This document shows positions 46,071-54,829 of a stretch of DNA of 64,000 bases, piece by piece. The stretch's first letter is position 1; each line of letters starts with the position of its first letter. The translations under genes were made by a program, and so were the position numbers. The notes beneath the pieces were generated by a model that worked only from the letters and a program-made list of their open reading frames with translations, was not told the DNA's origin and searched no databases. The DNA is from Lachnospiraceae bacterium (GTDB taxonomy: Bacteria > Bacillota > Clostridia > Lachnospirales > Lachnospiraceae). The DNA lies in the NCBI GenBank assembly GCA_017461725.1, contig JAFTXG010000020.1, positions 1 to 64,000 of the forward strand. The letters are read 5' to 3'.

Positions 46071-46646
46071 TTAACCTTTTTTGCTTGCCCGGTAGGCAAA
46101 AGCGATTATCACACATAGCCAGATCGCCAGAATCGAAAAAATCACATATTCAGCCACCTGACCTGTACTGGATTTCATTGCCCACAGATGGATACAAACG
46201 CTTGAGACCATAACGATAACCGGATAGATGCAGGCAGCTCTGTTATATGCTTTTTTCTTTACAATAGCTACCGTAGTCGCTGTTAACACTGCCGACTGCA
46301 TGATCAGAATCAGATAATCAATCGCGGCAAGCGTATATAGTGTCGTCAATATAACCTTAACGCTCATGCCGTCAACCACATAATTTACTATTTGTGACAG
46401 AGGCTTCAAGGTGAATTCAAACATCACCAGTCCCATAGCCACTACCATTGTCCTATCAAAAACCTTTGATTTGATCCACTTTAGCTCACTGTACAGATAA
46501 ACGGTGAACAGACCGAAGAAATACATACTCAGCTGTTCAAATGAATGGATTAACGTGGAAACAATCATAACGGCTACTCCGTTTGTTATATTACTTCCGT
46601 TATTCCAAGCGCCGTAGCTGCCGACTGCTGCAGAGATAAGATACAT
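46071..46646 (-). CDS. Membrane protein, probably the 3' part of a frameshifted gene
   Basis: A 191-residue product with about five membrane helices and no recognisable family. Its ATG lies inside the upstream membrane gene, 47 bases before that gene's stop, and has only a weak ribosome site. Reading this frame further upstream gives a hydrophobic run (GLAFACCGTI) directly before the Met. That run is the natural continuation of a helix begun in the other frame. This suggests one polytopic protein of about 400 residues split by a single-base indel near 46668-46690. Confidence 0.55.
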   Translation of the reverse strand: MYLISAAVGSYGAWNNGSNITNGVAVMIVSTLIHSFEQLSMYFFGLFTVYLYSELKWIKSKVFDRTMVVAMGLVMFEFTLKPLSQIVNYVVDGMSVKVILTTLYTLAAIDYLILIMQSAVLTATTVAIVKKKAYNRAACIYPVIVMVSSVCIHLWAMKSSTGQVAEYVIFSILAIWLCVIIAFAYRASKKG

Positions 46647-47277
46647 GATCGTTCCACAGCAGGCAAAGGCCAGACCAGGAAATCACACCGGCTGCCAACA
46701 CCGCCACCAGTTGAGAAACGGACGGTACAAGCGCAACAGAAATGACAATCCCGGCAACGGTTGCAAGTGCTACGATCTTGGCCAGCTTGACCACATTTCC
46801 GAGGGTGCGGCAAATATATATCTGCTTATCCTCGGCGAGATAACTATAGTTGAAAGGCACACCATTGTATTTCAAACAAGTCAACAACAATAGCCAACAG
46901 GGCATTTGAAGCGTGAGAAGAAAGTGATTGGGCGCGAACCATTCGGAACTGCTTCCCAGGCTGATTTGTAAATAAAACGCCAAAAGGATAATGCCGAGAT
47001 ACAAGTAAAACACCTTTTTGTAGTAAAGATGTTTCTTATGGGCAAGCATCTCATCTTTGGCGGATCCCAAAAACCTGATCTCTCCATACATAAACAGAAC
47101 AATACCTGAAACAATGCAAATCAGTTCGAACACAATTGCCACAACACTGAACACTCCCGCCGACAGCATGGCCAGTATATGTAACAGACCATATATCATC
47201 GAAATAAACCATGCCAAAATCATAGTTGCCCGAAATGCTTTTCCCAGCTCCATCTGAATTCTTTCATCATAAAACAT
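46600..47277 (-). CDS. Membrane protein coupled to the XRE repressor, probably the 5' part of a split gene
   Basis: A 225-residue protein with about six helices. The last 15 residues (NDHVSYLCSSRQLRR) are abruptly polar, unlike the helix before them, consistent with a frameshift. The ATG at 47277 overlaps the stop of the XRE gene as TAATG, with GGGAGG upstream, so translation is coupled. A repressor next to a polytopic membrane protein is a common Bacillota pair. Function unknown. Confidence 0.6.
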   Translation of the reverse strand: MFYDERIQMELGKAFRATMILAWFISMIYGLLHILAMLSAGVFSVVAIVFELICIVSGIVLFMYGEIRFLGSAKDEMLAHKKHLYYKKVFYLYLGIILLAFYLQISLGSSSEWFAPNHFLLTLQMPCWLLLLTCLKYNGVPFNYSYLAEDKQIYICRTLGNVVKLAKIVALATVAGIVISVALVPSVSQLVAVLAAGVISWSGLCLLWNDHVSYLCSSRQLRRLE

Positions 47278-47471
47278 TACGATTCCTCCCAAAATAAATC
47301 ATTCAGCGTACATCCCAGAGCAGTGCAGATTTTAATACATAGCGAAAGCGTCGGATTATACTCTCCGCTTTCCACCATGTTAATTGTTTGTCTTGCAACA
47401 CCGACAACCTTGGCAAGCTCTCCCTGGGACATATTTTTCTCCTGTCTGGCCCTTCGCATTTTTTGATTCAA
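47277..47471 (-). CDS. Small XRE-family repressor
   Basis: A 64-residue Cro/CI-type protein that is almost only a helix-turn-helix (MSQGELAKVVGVARQTINMVESGEYNPTLSL). The start is TTG at 47471, with AGGAAG seven bases upstream; the first 20 residues then match compact YozG-like regulators. It is probably autoregulated through two palindromes around its promoter. It is coupled to a membrane protein gene by TAATG. Confidence 0.87.
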   Translation of the reverse strand: MNQKMRRARQEKNMSQGELAKVVGVARQTINMVESGEYNPTLSLCIKICTALGCTLNDLFWEES

Positions 47472-47483
47472 GAAACCACTTCC

Positions 47484-47544
47484 TGTCAATTATATTTGAC
47501 ACTATTATAGCTCAATCGAGTACTGGTGTCAAATATATTTGACA
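47484..47544 (-). promoter_or_regulatory. Promoter of the XRE gene with two palindromic operators
   Basis: On the minus strand TTGACA (47527-47532), 17 bp and TATAAT (47504-47509) form a full-consensus promoter. An 18-bp perfect palindrome, TGTCAAATATATTTGACA, at 47527-47544 includes the -35. A one-mismatch copy at 47484-47501 lies just after the -10. Binding of the XRE protein to both would shut the promoter; this binding is inferred. Confidence 0.85.
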
Positions 47545-47605
47545 TCAGTATGCAGCGTTTTGATCTGTCTGTTTAATGTTTATCATTTCAAAGAGGAAAA
47601 AAAAA

Positions 47606-47640
47606 CGGTGTGTACCTCGCAAATCCTGCCGTACACACCG
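47606..47640 (-). terminator. Intrinsic terminator of alaS
   Basis: cggtgtgtac (47606-47615) pairs perfectly with gtacacaccg (47631-47640), followed on the minus strand by nine T. It lies about 40 bp after the alaS stop. Confidence 0.92.
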
Positions 47641-47679
47641 CTATATTTATTACATATTTAATTTGTTCTCAAACACCGT

Positions 47680-50319
47680 TTATTTAATCTGACCCTCAAG
47701 CACCTCAGCTGCCTTTGCCAGCGCATCAGCGATACCTGCGGGGTTCTTTCCGCCGGCCTGTGCCATTGCAGGACGGCCACCGCCGCCACCGCCAACCAGT
47801 GCAGCGATACCCTTGATCAGGTTGCCCGCATGAGCACCCTTCTTCTGAGCCTCATCGGTAGCCATCGCCATCAGGTTTACCTTGCCGTCCAGATCGGAAG
47901 CCAGAACGATAACGCCCTCGCCGATCTGTCCTTTCAGCTGATCACCCAGGTTTCTCAGACCGTTCATGTCAACACCTGCCACTGCGGTAGCAAGGAGCTT
48001 AACGCCCTTCACTTCCTTCACATTGTCAGCTGCGTTTCCGAGGGACTGATTAGCCAGCTTGCTCTTCAGCTTCTCATTCTCGCTGTGAGCTGCCTTCAGC
48101 TCATCCTGCATTGCTGCGATCTTCTGTACCAGAGAAGCCACATCGCTCTTCGCTGCTGCCGCTGCCTGATGCAGAGTCTCCTCCAGCGCGCGATAGTAAG
48201 CAAACACACCCTCACCGGTCAGTGCCTCGATACGGCGAACACCGGCTGCAACACCGGCCTCAGATACGATCTTGAAGGTGGTGATCTGTGCGGTGTTTCC
48301 TACATGAGTACCACCGCAGAGCTCCTTGGAGAAATCACCCATGGAAACCACGCGCACGGACTCGCCGTACTTCTCGCCGAACAGTGCCATCGCGCCGGAC
48401 TTCTTTGCCTCCTCGATGGTCATCACGTCGGTCACAACAGGCAGACCTGCTGCGATCTCGCGGTTTACCAGCGCCTCAACCTCGGCAATCTGCTCCTTGG
48501 TCATGGCCTGGAAGTGGGTAAAGTCAAATCTCAGTCTGTCAGCGGTAACCAGAGAGCCTGCCTGCTCTACATGGCTGCCCAGAACGGTGCGCAGTGCCTT
48601 CTGAAGCAGGTGGGTAGCACTGTGGTTCTTACAGGTGGACGCACGATTCTCTGCGTTTACCGTCAGAGTAACCTTGCCGCCCTTCATGAACATACCGCTC
48701 ACCACGCGGCCCACATGACCGAACTTGCCGCCCTGCAGCTTGATCACATCCTCTACCACGAACTGGCTGTCGCCGGAGGTGATCACACCGATGTCGGCCT
48801 GCTGTCCGCCCATGGATGCGTAAAAGGGAGTGTTCTCCACGATGATGGTGCCCTGCTGTCCATCGATCAGCGCCTCCACGATCTCGTCGGTGGTGGTCAG
48901 CGCGGTGATCACAGACTCATCAGTCAGTGCAGTGTAACCGGTAAACTCAGTGGTCAGAGCTGCGTCGATATTCTGGTAAATATCGTCACGGCCCATATAG
49001 TTGGTGGTCTTACGGGAGGTACGTGCCTTCACACGCTGCTCCTCCATGTTAGCCTTAAAGCCATCCTCATCTACGGAATAGCCCTTCTCCTCAAGGATCT
49101 CCTTGGTCAGATCCAGGGGGAATCCGTAAGTGTCATACAGTTTGAATGCGTCAGCGCCGTTCAATACAGTGCTGCCGGCAGCAGCCATCGCAGCCTCCAT
49201 CTCTGCCAGAATGGAGAGACCCTGATCGATGGTCTTGGCGAAGCTCTCCTCCTCTTTCTGGAGAACGGCCAGAATCATAGGCTCCTTCTCGCGAAGCTCA
49301 GGATAACCGTCACAGGACAGCTCGATAACCTTCTTTGCCAGCTCAGCCAGGAAGCTGCCCTCGATGCCGAGGAGTCTTCCATGACGTGCCGCGCGGCGAA
49401 GCAGACGGCGAAGTACATAGCCACGGCCCTCGTTGGAAGGCATAACACCGTCGGAAACCATGAAGGTAACGGAACGAATATGATCTACGATAACGCGGAT
49501 GGAGATATCCTTCTTCGCGTCAGACTTATATTCTGCCTTTGCGATGCGGCAAACCTCGTCCAGCAGCGCCTTAAAGGTGTCAATGCTGAATACGGAATCC
49601 ACATCCTGAACAACAACGGCCAGACGCTCCAGACCCATACCGGTATCGATATTCTTCTTTGCCAGAGTCTCGTAATGACCCTTGCCGTCGCTGTTGAACT
49701 GGGTGAATACGTTGTTCCATACTTCCATGAAACGATCGCAGTCACAGCCAACCTTACAATCGGGCTTTCCGCAGCCGTACTTCTCGCCGCGGTCGTAGTA
49801 AATCTCAGAACAAGGACCGCAGGGACCTGCGCCGTGCTCCCAGAAGTTGTCCTCCTTGCCAAAGCGGAAGATCTTCTCAGCGGGAACGCCGATCTGCTTG
49901 TTCCAGATGTCGAACGCCTCATCGTCGTCCAGATATACGGAAGGGTAAAGACGGTCAGCGTCAAGGCCAACCACCTCAGTCAGAAACTCCCATGACCAGG
50001 CAATCGCCTCCTCCTTGAAGTAATCGCCGAAGGAGAAGTTACCCAGCATCTCGAAAAATGTCAGGTGACGTGCAGTCTTTCCTACATTTTCGATATCACC
50101 GGTACGGATACACTTCTGGCAGGTAGCCATACGGGGATTCGGGGGGACCTCCTGTCCGGTGAAGTAAGGCTTTAAGGGCGCCATACCTGCAGGTACCAGA
50201 AGTACACTGTTATCGTTGTGAGGCACCAGGGAATAGCTGCTCTTGCACAGGAATCCCTTGCTCTCAAAGAAATCCAGAAACATTTTTCGTAATTCGTTTA
50301 CACCATAAGCTTTCATCAT
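47680..50319 (-). CDS. alaS: Alanyl-tRNA synthetase
   Basis: AlaRS charges tRNA-Ala and edits mischarged Ser and Gly. The class II core (about 1-450), the editing domain with HxxxH (NHSATHLLQ) and CGGTH zinc ligands, a coiled coil near 715-745 and the Gly-rich C-Ala domain are all present. Length 879 is standard. The ATG overlaps the stop of a small upstream ORF as TAATG. No T-box element is seen in the short leader. Confidence 0.98.
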   Translation of the reverse strand: MMKAYGVNELRKMFLDFFESKGFLCKSSYSLVPHNDNSVLLVPAGMAPLKPYFTGQEVPPNPRMATCQKCIRTGDIENVGKTARHLTFFEMLGNFSFGDYFKEEAIAWSWEFLTEVVGLDADRLYPSVYLDDDEAFDIWNKQIGVPAEKIFRFGKEDNFWEHGAGPCGPCSEIYYDRGEKYGCGKPDCKVGCDCDRFMEVWNNVFTQFNSDGKGHYETLAKKNIDTGMGLERLAVVVQDVDSVFSIDTFKALLDEVCRIAKAEYKSDAKKDISIRVIVDHIRSVTFMVSDGVMPSNEGRGYVLRRLLRRAARHGRLLGIEGSFLAELAKKVIELSCDGYPELREKEPMILAVLQKEEESFAKTIDQGLSILAEMEAAMAAAGSTVLNGADAFKLYDTYGFPLDLTKEILEEKGYSVDEDGFKANMEEQRVKARTSRKTTNYMGRDDIYQNIDAALTTEFTGYTALTDESVITALTTTDEIVEALIDGQQGTIIVENTPFYASMGGQQADIGVITSGDSQFVVEDVIKLQGGKFGHVGRVVSGMFMKGGKVTLTVNAENRASTCKNHSATHLLQKALRTVLGSHVEQAGSLVTADRLRFDFTHFQAMTKEQIAEVEALVNREIAAGLPVVTDVMTIEEAKKSGAMALFGEKYGESVRVVSMGDFSKELCGGTHVGNTAQITTFKIVSEAGVAAGVRRIEALTGEGVFAYYRALEETLHQAAAAAKSDVASLVQKIAAMQDELKAAHSENEKLKSKLANQSLGNAADNVKEVKGVKLLATAVAGVDMNGLRNLGDQLKGQIGEGVIVLASDLDGKVNLMAMATDEAQKKGAHAGNLIKGIAALVGGGGGGRPAMAQAGGKNPAGIADALAKAAEVLEGQIK

Positions 50320-50444
50320 TACTCTTGTCCTTCTTTTTTATTCTTACGTTTGCGTGCTGCGATGCCGGCCATCACGCCGCCAAATGCAACTGCCGCCAAA
50401 ATAATCGCCTTCAGAAAATACTGTACTACCTCGTATGCTTCCAT
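50319..50444 (-). CDS. 41-residue single-pass membrane protein upstream of alaS
   Basis: A short ORF starts at ATG 50444, five bases after a strong GGAGG. It encodes one membrane helix (about 10-31; FLKAIILAAVAFGGVMAG) and a basic tail (ARKRKNKK). It stops in TAATG, sharing a base with the alaS start, so the two are translationally coupled. I do not recognise the family. Ribosome site, coupling and topology together argue that it is real. Confidence 0.75.
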   Translation of the reverse strand: MEAYEVVQYFLKAIILAAVAFGGVMAGIAARKRKNKKEGQE

Positions 50445-50510
50445 CTCGGCCTCCTTTTCGTCACACTGGAAAGTCCAATGCAGCTCAACCATCGCCCGAT
50501 TTATTCGAAC

Positions 50511-50529
50511 AATATGTTTTCAACATATT
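50511..50529. repeat. 8-bp inverted repeat near the alaS-unit promoter
   Basis: aatatgtt (50511-50518) and aacatatt (50522-50529) are separated by three bases. On the minus strand they lie just after a possible promoter (TTGCTA, 17 bp, TAAGAT). It may be an operator. The 160-bp gap holds no ORF besides the start of the small gene. Confidence 0.4.
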
Positions 50530-50604
50530 ATCTTATCATAGGTATTTTGGATTAGCAAGGTGTTTTGCAAAAAAAGTCCTGCTTTTCATTTTTCTTCTTC
50601 AGGG

Positions 50605-51081
50605 TCAGATGCCTTCGTCCACCAGCTCAGCATGATGATCCGCCGCGTTGGTCGCCAGTTTGTCACATCGCTCATTCTCCGGATGTCCGGCATGACCCTT
50701 CACCCAGTTCCAGGTGATCTGATGAGGCTCAGCCGCCTTCAGCAACCGCTTCCAGAGATCCACATTTTTCACCGGCTCATTTTTGCCACGGGTCCAGTTC
50801 TTTTTCTGCCAGCTGTCCAGCCAGTGATCAGTAAATGCCTTGATCACATAGGAGGAATCGGAGAACACCTCCACCTCACAGGGGCGATTGAGGGCCTCCA
50901 GACCGGCGATCACCGCCATCAACTCCATGCGATTGTTTGTGGTTTTTACATATCCGGCGGAATATTCACGCTCGTGCAAAGTTCCGTTTTTATCCCGGTA
51001 CTGCAGGATAGCGCCGTATCCTCCGGGGCCGTCGGGATTACCACGGGCCGAACCGTCGGTGTATAAGCTTACTTTCATCAT
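50605..51081 (-). CDS. rnhA: Ribonuclease HI
   Basis: RNase HI cleaves the RNA of RNA-DNA hybrids. The catalytic carboxylates are seen in [12 protein letters not shown] (Asp8 region), NNRMELMAV (Glu) and [10 protein letters not shown] (Asp), with the basic handle near [14 protein letters not shown]. The 158 residues match the E. coli-type enzyme. There are two adjacent ATGs; the ribosome site is weakly placed. Confidence 0.95.
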   Translation of the reverse strand: MMKVSLYTDGSARGNPDGPGGYGAILQYRDKNGTLHEREYSAGYVKTTNNRMELMAVIAGLEALNRPCEVEVFSDSSYVIKAFTDHWLDSWQKKNWTRGKNEPVKNVDLWKRLLKAAEPHQITWNWVKGHAGHPENERCDKLATNAADHHAELVDEGI

Positions 51082-51174
51082 GATTTATCATGGCTCCTTA
51101 CTCGTCTCTTCAATGAAAAGCGCAAACTTTGCCGAAGAATTCGCAAAGCAGATGTTTTGCGAGCATTATCTTTC

Positions 51175-52842
51175 TCACAACGACCACTTTCCGCTCTCCA
51201 GAAACCGCTTCGCCGTCTCCTCTGCCTTGCCGGTCAGCTCACTCTCATATCCCATCACACTCAGCAATCGAATCGCATTTCTGCTTCGCGCAGGCCCGTC
51301 TTTCAGCCGATAAGGGAAGTATACATCATTCGCTCTGACTTCCTCGGTGAAGTGATAATTATCATAGTAGGGAGCCAGCAATGTGGTCAGCTCGATATCG
51401 TGAGTGGCCGCAAAGCACAGCGCGCTCTTTCCCACGAAGCTTCGCAAAATCTGCGCGGACGCTGCGATGCGCTCCACTGTATTTGTCCCTCGCAGGACCT
51501 CATCCACAAAGCACAGTACCGGATAATCGTCTGCGGTCATGTTGTCCATGATCCGCTTTAAGGACTTGATCTCAACGATGAAATAACTCTCGCCCTCAAA
51601 CAGATTGTCCGCCAGCGCCATGGAGGAATACACTCTGTACCAGGGAGATCGCCAGGAAGTGGCCGCCACTGTGTACAGAGTCTGAGCCAAAATACTGTTG
51701 ATCGCCACAGTTTTCAGGAAAGTGGACTTTCCGGAGGCATTTGATCCGGTGAGCAATACATGACTCTCTGTATGGATAGAATTTGCCACCGGCTTGCTGA
51801 TCAATGGATGGACCATATCCTCCGCCGCCAGACGGGGACGTGTGCCGGATAACTCCGGCTCACACCAGTTGGGCAATGCGCTTCTCAGAGAGGCTGTTGC
51901 CAGTCCCAATTCCAGCTGACCGATCAGCTCGATCAACCGGAATATCTCCTTCTCACGGGCCTTAAAATCGTGATAGATTTGATTGAACACGATCAGATCG
52001 ATATGGGTAGCCATACGCAGATAATCCAGCACCATGTCAGCGATGGAGCCGCCCATGGAACTGCCAGTCTGCATCAAGCCGACAAAAAAGGACTTTCTGC
52101 GGATCATCCCGGAAATTTTGCCCAGCTCATCCCGGTATGCCTTCAACTCAGGAATATCCAGTGCCGCAATCTTTTTAGCCGCCTCAGAAAGCTGCAGAAT
52201 CCGCTGGATACAGATAAAATAGGGCTCCACCTCGCCTTTTTTCTTATAGTAAGTGACGATGCTGAAGATCAATGCCACAAACAGTAACAGTACTCCGGGT
52301 ACCGGACTGGTGAAGGTCAGAACCAACGCGACCAGATTCATCAAAAGGACAGAGATATGGAATAGGCTGTTCTGAGGCTTGATCTCCATCAGCCGCACCA
52401 CATACTCGGTGAAGGGTATCCGGTAATTTTTTCCAATGCGGCTGAGCAAAAAAGCCACATCCTCCCTGGCCTTTTCCTGCACAGTAAACAGGTCCGCGAC
52501 TCTGGCTCTCTCCTTTAACACATCATCCGAAAATGATGGCGTGCGCAGCACATGATACAGATACTCCTCGCCTATCGAGGAATAAGTCCGGTTCACAGCG
52601 ACAAACACCTCATCCATGGCCGTGTCGTGCCAGGTAATATCATCAACGGTAAAGCCGGACGCCTGCTCACGGTGATAGGAAGCCACCATGTAGAGTTCCT
52701 CTGCAGTAAAGTGTTTTTCCGCAAAGGTTCCCCACTCGGCACGAATCCTGCTGCGCATCCGTCTTTCCTTATTTTTCAATTCAACCCGATACTGGATCAT
52801 AAAAAATACGATGATCCCCAGTGTGATCAATAAATACTTCAT
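51175..52842 (-). CDS. Membrane-associated MutS-family ATPase
   Basis: A 555-residue protein with only the lever/clamp-like and ATPase parts of MutS; the mismatch-reading domain is missing. An N-terminal helix (about 2-19) and two central helices (about 170-215) place it at the membrane. Walker A is GSNASGKSTFLKT, Walker B is VLCFVDEVLRGTNTVER, and a conserved His follows in AATHDIEL. The family is widespread in Clostridia but its role is unknown. The ATG at 52842 is preferred (GAGGAG upstream, long spacing); the 52956 reading has a low-quality N-terminus. Confidence 0.82.
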   Translation of the reverse strand: MKYLLITLGIIVFFMIQYRVELKNKERRMRSRIRAEWGTFAEKHFTAEELYMVASYHREQASGFTVDDITWHDTAMDEVFVAVNRTYSSIGEEYLYHVLRTPSFSDDVLKERARVADLFTVQEKAREDVAFLLSRIGKNYRIPFTEYVVRLMEIKPQNSLFHISVLLMNLVALVLTFTSPVPGVLLLFVALIFSIVTYYKKKGEVEPYFICIQRILQLSEAAKKIAALDIPELKAYRDELGKISGMIRRKSFFVGLMQTGSSMGGSIADMVLDYLRMATHIDLIVFNQIYHDFKAREKEIFRLIELIGQLELGLATASLRSALPNWCEPELSGTRPRLAAEDMVHPLISKPVANSIHTESHVLLTGSNASGKSTFLKTVAINSILAQTLYTVAATSWRSPWYRVYSSMALADNLFEGESYFIVEIKSLKRIMDNMTADDYPVLCFVDEVLRGTNTVERIAASAQILRSFVGKSALCFAATHDIELTTLLAPYYDNYHFTEEVRANDVYFPYRLKDGPARSRNAIRLLSVMGYESELTGKAEETAKRFLESGKWSL

Positions 52843-52932
52843 TTTCTTGCTTTTCTCCTCAACTGATCGACAATACGATCCCCCGATACCTATCACTTCG
52901 CGAATCAGTGCGTCGATCCGTGAAGTGAATAA

Positions 52933-52960
52933 AGGGCTACTGCATCGCTGCAGCAACCCT
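52933..52960 (-). terminator. Intrinsic terminator of efp
   Basis: An 11-bp stem (52933-52943 with 52950-52960, two wobble pairs) and a six-base loop. On the minus strand TTATTC follows. It lies about 80 bp after efp. Confidence 0.65.
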
Positions 52961-53040
52961 TGTCTTTTCGCAACAGACCTGTCCGCTCATCCTGCGCAGC
53001 CCACACCTGACAGGTGTAAACCACATCCGAACGCGATCAA

Positions 53041-53598
53041 TTATGCTCTCGCCATATACTCGCCGGTTCTGGTGTCGATGCGGATCTTGTCATCCTGGTT
53101 TACGAACAGAGGTACATAAACCACTGCACCGGTCTCAACAGTAGCGGGCTTGGTAGCACCGGTAGCGGTATCGCCCTTGAATCCGGGCTCGGTATCGGTA
53201 ATCACAAGCTCTACGAACAGAGGAGGTTCGATGGAGAATACATTGCCCTTGTAAGAGCAGATCTTAACCATCTCGTTCTCCTTGACAAACTTCAGTGCAT
53301 CGCCGACAGCCTCCTCGCCCAATGCAACCTGATCATAGGTGTTAACATCCATAAAGTAGTAAAGCTCGCCATCATTGTACAGATACTGCATATCTACACG
53401 GTCGATGTGTGCATTTTCAAACTTCTCAGTGGGACGGAAAGACTTCTCGATCACACCGCCACTGATGATATTTCTGAGCTTTGTACGAACGAAAGCTGCT
53501 CCCTTACCGGGCTTTACATGCTGAAACTCAACGATCTGAAATACATTTCCCTCAATCTCAACGGTCATACCATTACGGAAATCGCCAGCTGATACCAT
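53041..53598 (-). CDS. efp: Elongation factor P
   Basis: EF-P relieves ribosome stalling at polyproline. Three OB-like domains in 185 residues, with the modifiable loop KPGKGAAF at about 29-36; the tip Lys32 is the usual target. No epmA/epmB or ymfI gene is nearby. GGAGG precedes the ATG. It has its own promoter and a leader hairpin. Confidence 0.97.
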   Translation of the reverse strand: MVSAGDFRNGMTVEIEGNVFQIVEFQHVKPGKGAAFVRTKLRNIISGGVIEKSFRPTEKFENAHIDRVDMQYLYNDGELYYFMDVNTYDQVALGEEAVGDALKFVKENEMVKICSYKGNVFSIEPPLFVELVITDTEPGFKGDTATGATKPATVETGAVVYVPLFVNQDDKIRIDTRTGEYMARA

Positions 53599-53629
53599 AA
53601 ACTAAATTCCTCCTTAGGATAATCACTGA

Positions 53630-53650
53630 TATTGCCATCCTTAGGCAATA
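53630..53650 (-). promoter_or_regulatory. Hairpin in the efp leader
   Basis: tattgcc (53630-53636) pairs with ggcaata (53644-53650), seven bases apart. On the transcript it lies between the start site and the ribosome site; its loop repeats TAAGGA, which is also found in the Shine-Dalgarno CCTAAGGAGG. Confidence 0.4.
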
Positions 53651-53662
53651 ACATCTCTGCAA

Positions 53663-53691
53663 ATTCTACTACATTATCGTCACAATTTCAA
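53663..53691 (-). promoter_or_regulatory. Promoter of efp
   Basis: On the minus strand TTGAAA (53686-53691), 17 bp and TAGAAT (53663-53668). Confidence 0.7.
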
Positions 53692-53794
53692 GGATTTTTT
53701 TCGGTTTCTCCCCATTATTTTGCACTTATTTTACACTAAAGTCTTGCTGCACTGCTTCACACTGCACATTTTGTCTGTTCAGAAACCGGTAATC

Positions 53795-53836
53795 GATCCG
53801 TTTTCTCCACACATCGATCTGTTTTCTCTACACATC
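53795..53836. repeat. Two tandem 21-bp repeats at the end of yqeG
   Basis: The 21-mers at 53795-53815 and 53816-53836 differ at two positions. The second copy overlaps the yqeG stop codon, so the other copy duplicates the gene end into the non-coding gap. The rest of the 229-bp gap holds the efp promoter and leader. Confidence 0.7.
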
Positions 53837-54340
53837 TGCCCGGTTTTGCATCGACCTGCTGTACTCCCGAAGTACCGGCTTTTCCAGGCGGCGCTTGAAC
53901 ACAATCTGGATTTCCTCCTTCGGATCGATGGGCTTCGTCAGCACACAGCGAACACCGCACCGCTTTGCCCCCCAGACATCCGTAAACAGCTGATCGCCGA
54001 TAAACAGCGTGTCCGCCGGTGTCGTACCGGTGATCTCCATCGCTTTTAAATAGCCCTTTTTCATGGGCTTTCCGGCCTTGTAGAGATAGGGGCTGTCCAC
54101 CTTCTCCGCAAAAGACTTCACCCTGGGTTCTTTGTTATTTGACATCAGACAGGTGACAAAGCCCAGCTGGCGGAGACGCTCAAACAGCCGGATCGCCTCC
54201 TCCGTGGCCGGTGCACCGTGGGGAACCAGGGTGTTGTCCACATCAAACAGAACTGCCCTGTATCCCTGCGCTCTCGCCGTCTCAAAATCAAATGTATACA
54301 CCGAATCAATCCACTGATCGGGATAAAACGCCTGAAACAT
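53828..54340 (-). CDS. yqeG: YqeG-family HAD IIIA phosphatase
   Basis: A 170-residue HAD phosphatase. Motif I is VLFDVDNTLVPHG (Asp nucleophile near residue 36), motif II is CLMSNN, motif III Lys is in YLYKAGKPMKKGY, and motif IV is FIGDQLFTDVWGA. Homologs act on phosphatidylglycerophosphate or remain uncharacterised. It starts three bases after nrdR, with AGAGG overlapping the nrdR stop. Confidence 0.92.
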   Translation of the reverse strand: MFQAFYPDQWIDSVYTFDFETARAQGYRAVLFDVDNTLVPHGAPATEEAIRLFERLRQLGFVTCLMSNNKEPRVKSFAEKVDSPYLYKAGKPMKKGYLKAMEITGTTPADTLFIGDQLFTDVWGAKRCGVRCVLTKPIDPKEEIQIVFKRRLEKPVLREYSRSMQNRADV

Positions 54341-54343
54341 CGC

Positions 54344-54805
54344 TTACCTCTTTTTCTTTTTATAGAGCTTTTCCAGCTCCTTCATGAAGGTGTGCACATC
54401 GGTAAACTCTCTGTACACTGAAGAGAATCGCACATAGGCAACTTCGTCCAGATTCTTCAGGTTATCCATCACCAGCTCACCGATGTCGGTGGAGGAAATC
54501 TCCCTGCTGTCCATCTGGAACAGCTTCGCCTCGATCGAATCGATCATTCCGTTGATATCCTCAACGGAAACCGGGCGCTTGTGGCACGCACTCAGCACGC
54601 CCTTCTCGATTTTGGAACGGTTGTAGGGCTCACGGGTATTATCCTTCTTCACCACCATCAGCGGAATCGTCTCCACCTTCTCAAAGGTAGTAAAGCGCTT
54701 ACCGCAGCTCTCGCACTGTCTGCGGCGGCGGATAGCATTGTCCTCGTCCATGGGACGGGAATCGATCACTTTCAGGTTTTCATCGTTACAGTAAGGGCAT
54801 CTCAT
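54344..54805 (-). CDS. nrdR: NrdR, ribonucleotide reductase repressor
   Basis: NrdR senses ATP/dATP and represses ribonucleotide reductase genes. The zinc ribbon MRCPYC...CESCGKRF and the ATP-cone (PLMVVKKDNTREPYNRSKIEKGVLSAC) are clear. The start at 54805 is set by GGAGG seven bases upstream and by the family's invariant MRCPYC; a reading from 54841 would add 12 unrelated residues. Length 153. Confidence 0.97.
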   Translation of the reverse strand: MRCPYCNDENLKVIDSRPMDEDNAIRRRRQCESCGKRFTTFEKVETIPLMVVKKDNTREPYNRSKIEKGVLSACHKRPVSVEDINGMIDSIEAKLFQMDSREISSTDIGELVMDNLKNLDEVAYVRFSSVYREFTDVHTFMKELEKLYKKKKR

Positions 54806-54829
54806 GATAACCTCCTTAATGCGGGCAGT

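Noticed and set aside
47830..49995. A 721-codon open frame on the plus strand opposite alaS
   Set aside because: It is the antisense shadow of alaS, with no ribosome site and no recognisable domain; alaS itself is certain.
50500..50520. A GAAC...GTTT sequence that resembles an SOS box near the alaS unit
   Set aside because: The half-sites are five bases apart rather than four and the second half is degraded.
50320..50604. Possible T-box riboswitch for alaS
   Set aside because: The leader is short, and no T-box sequence, specifier stem or antiterminator could be found.
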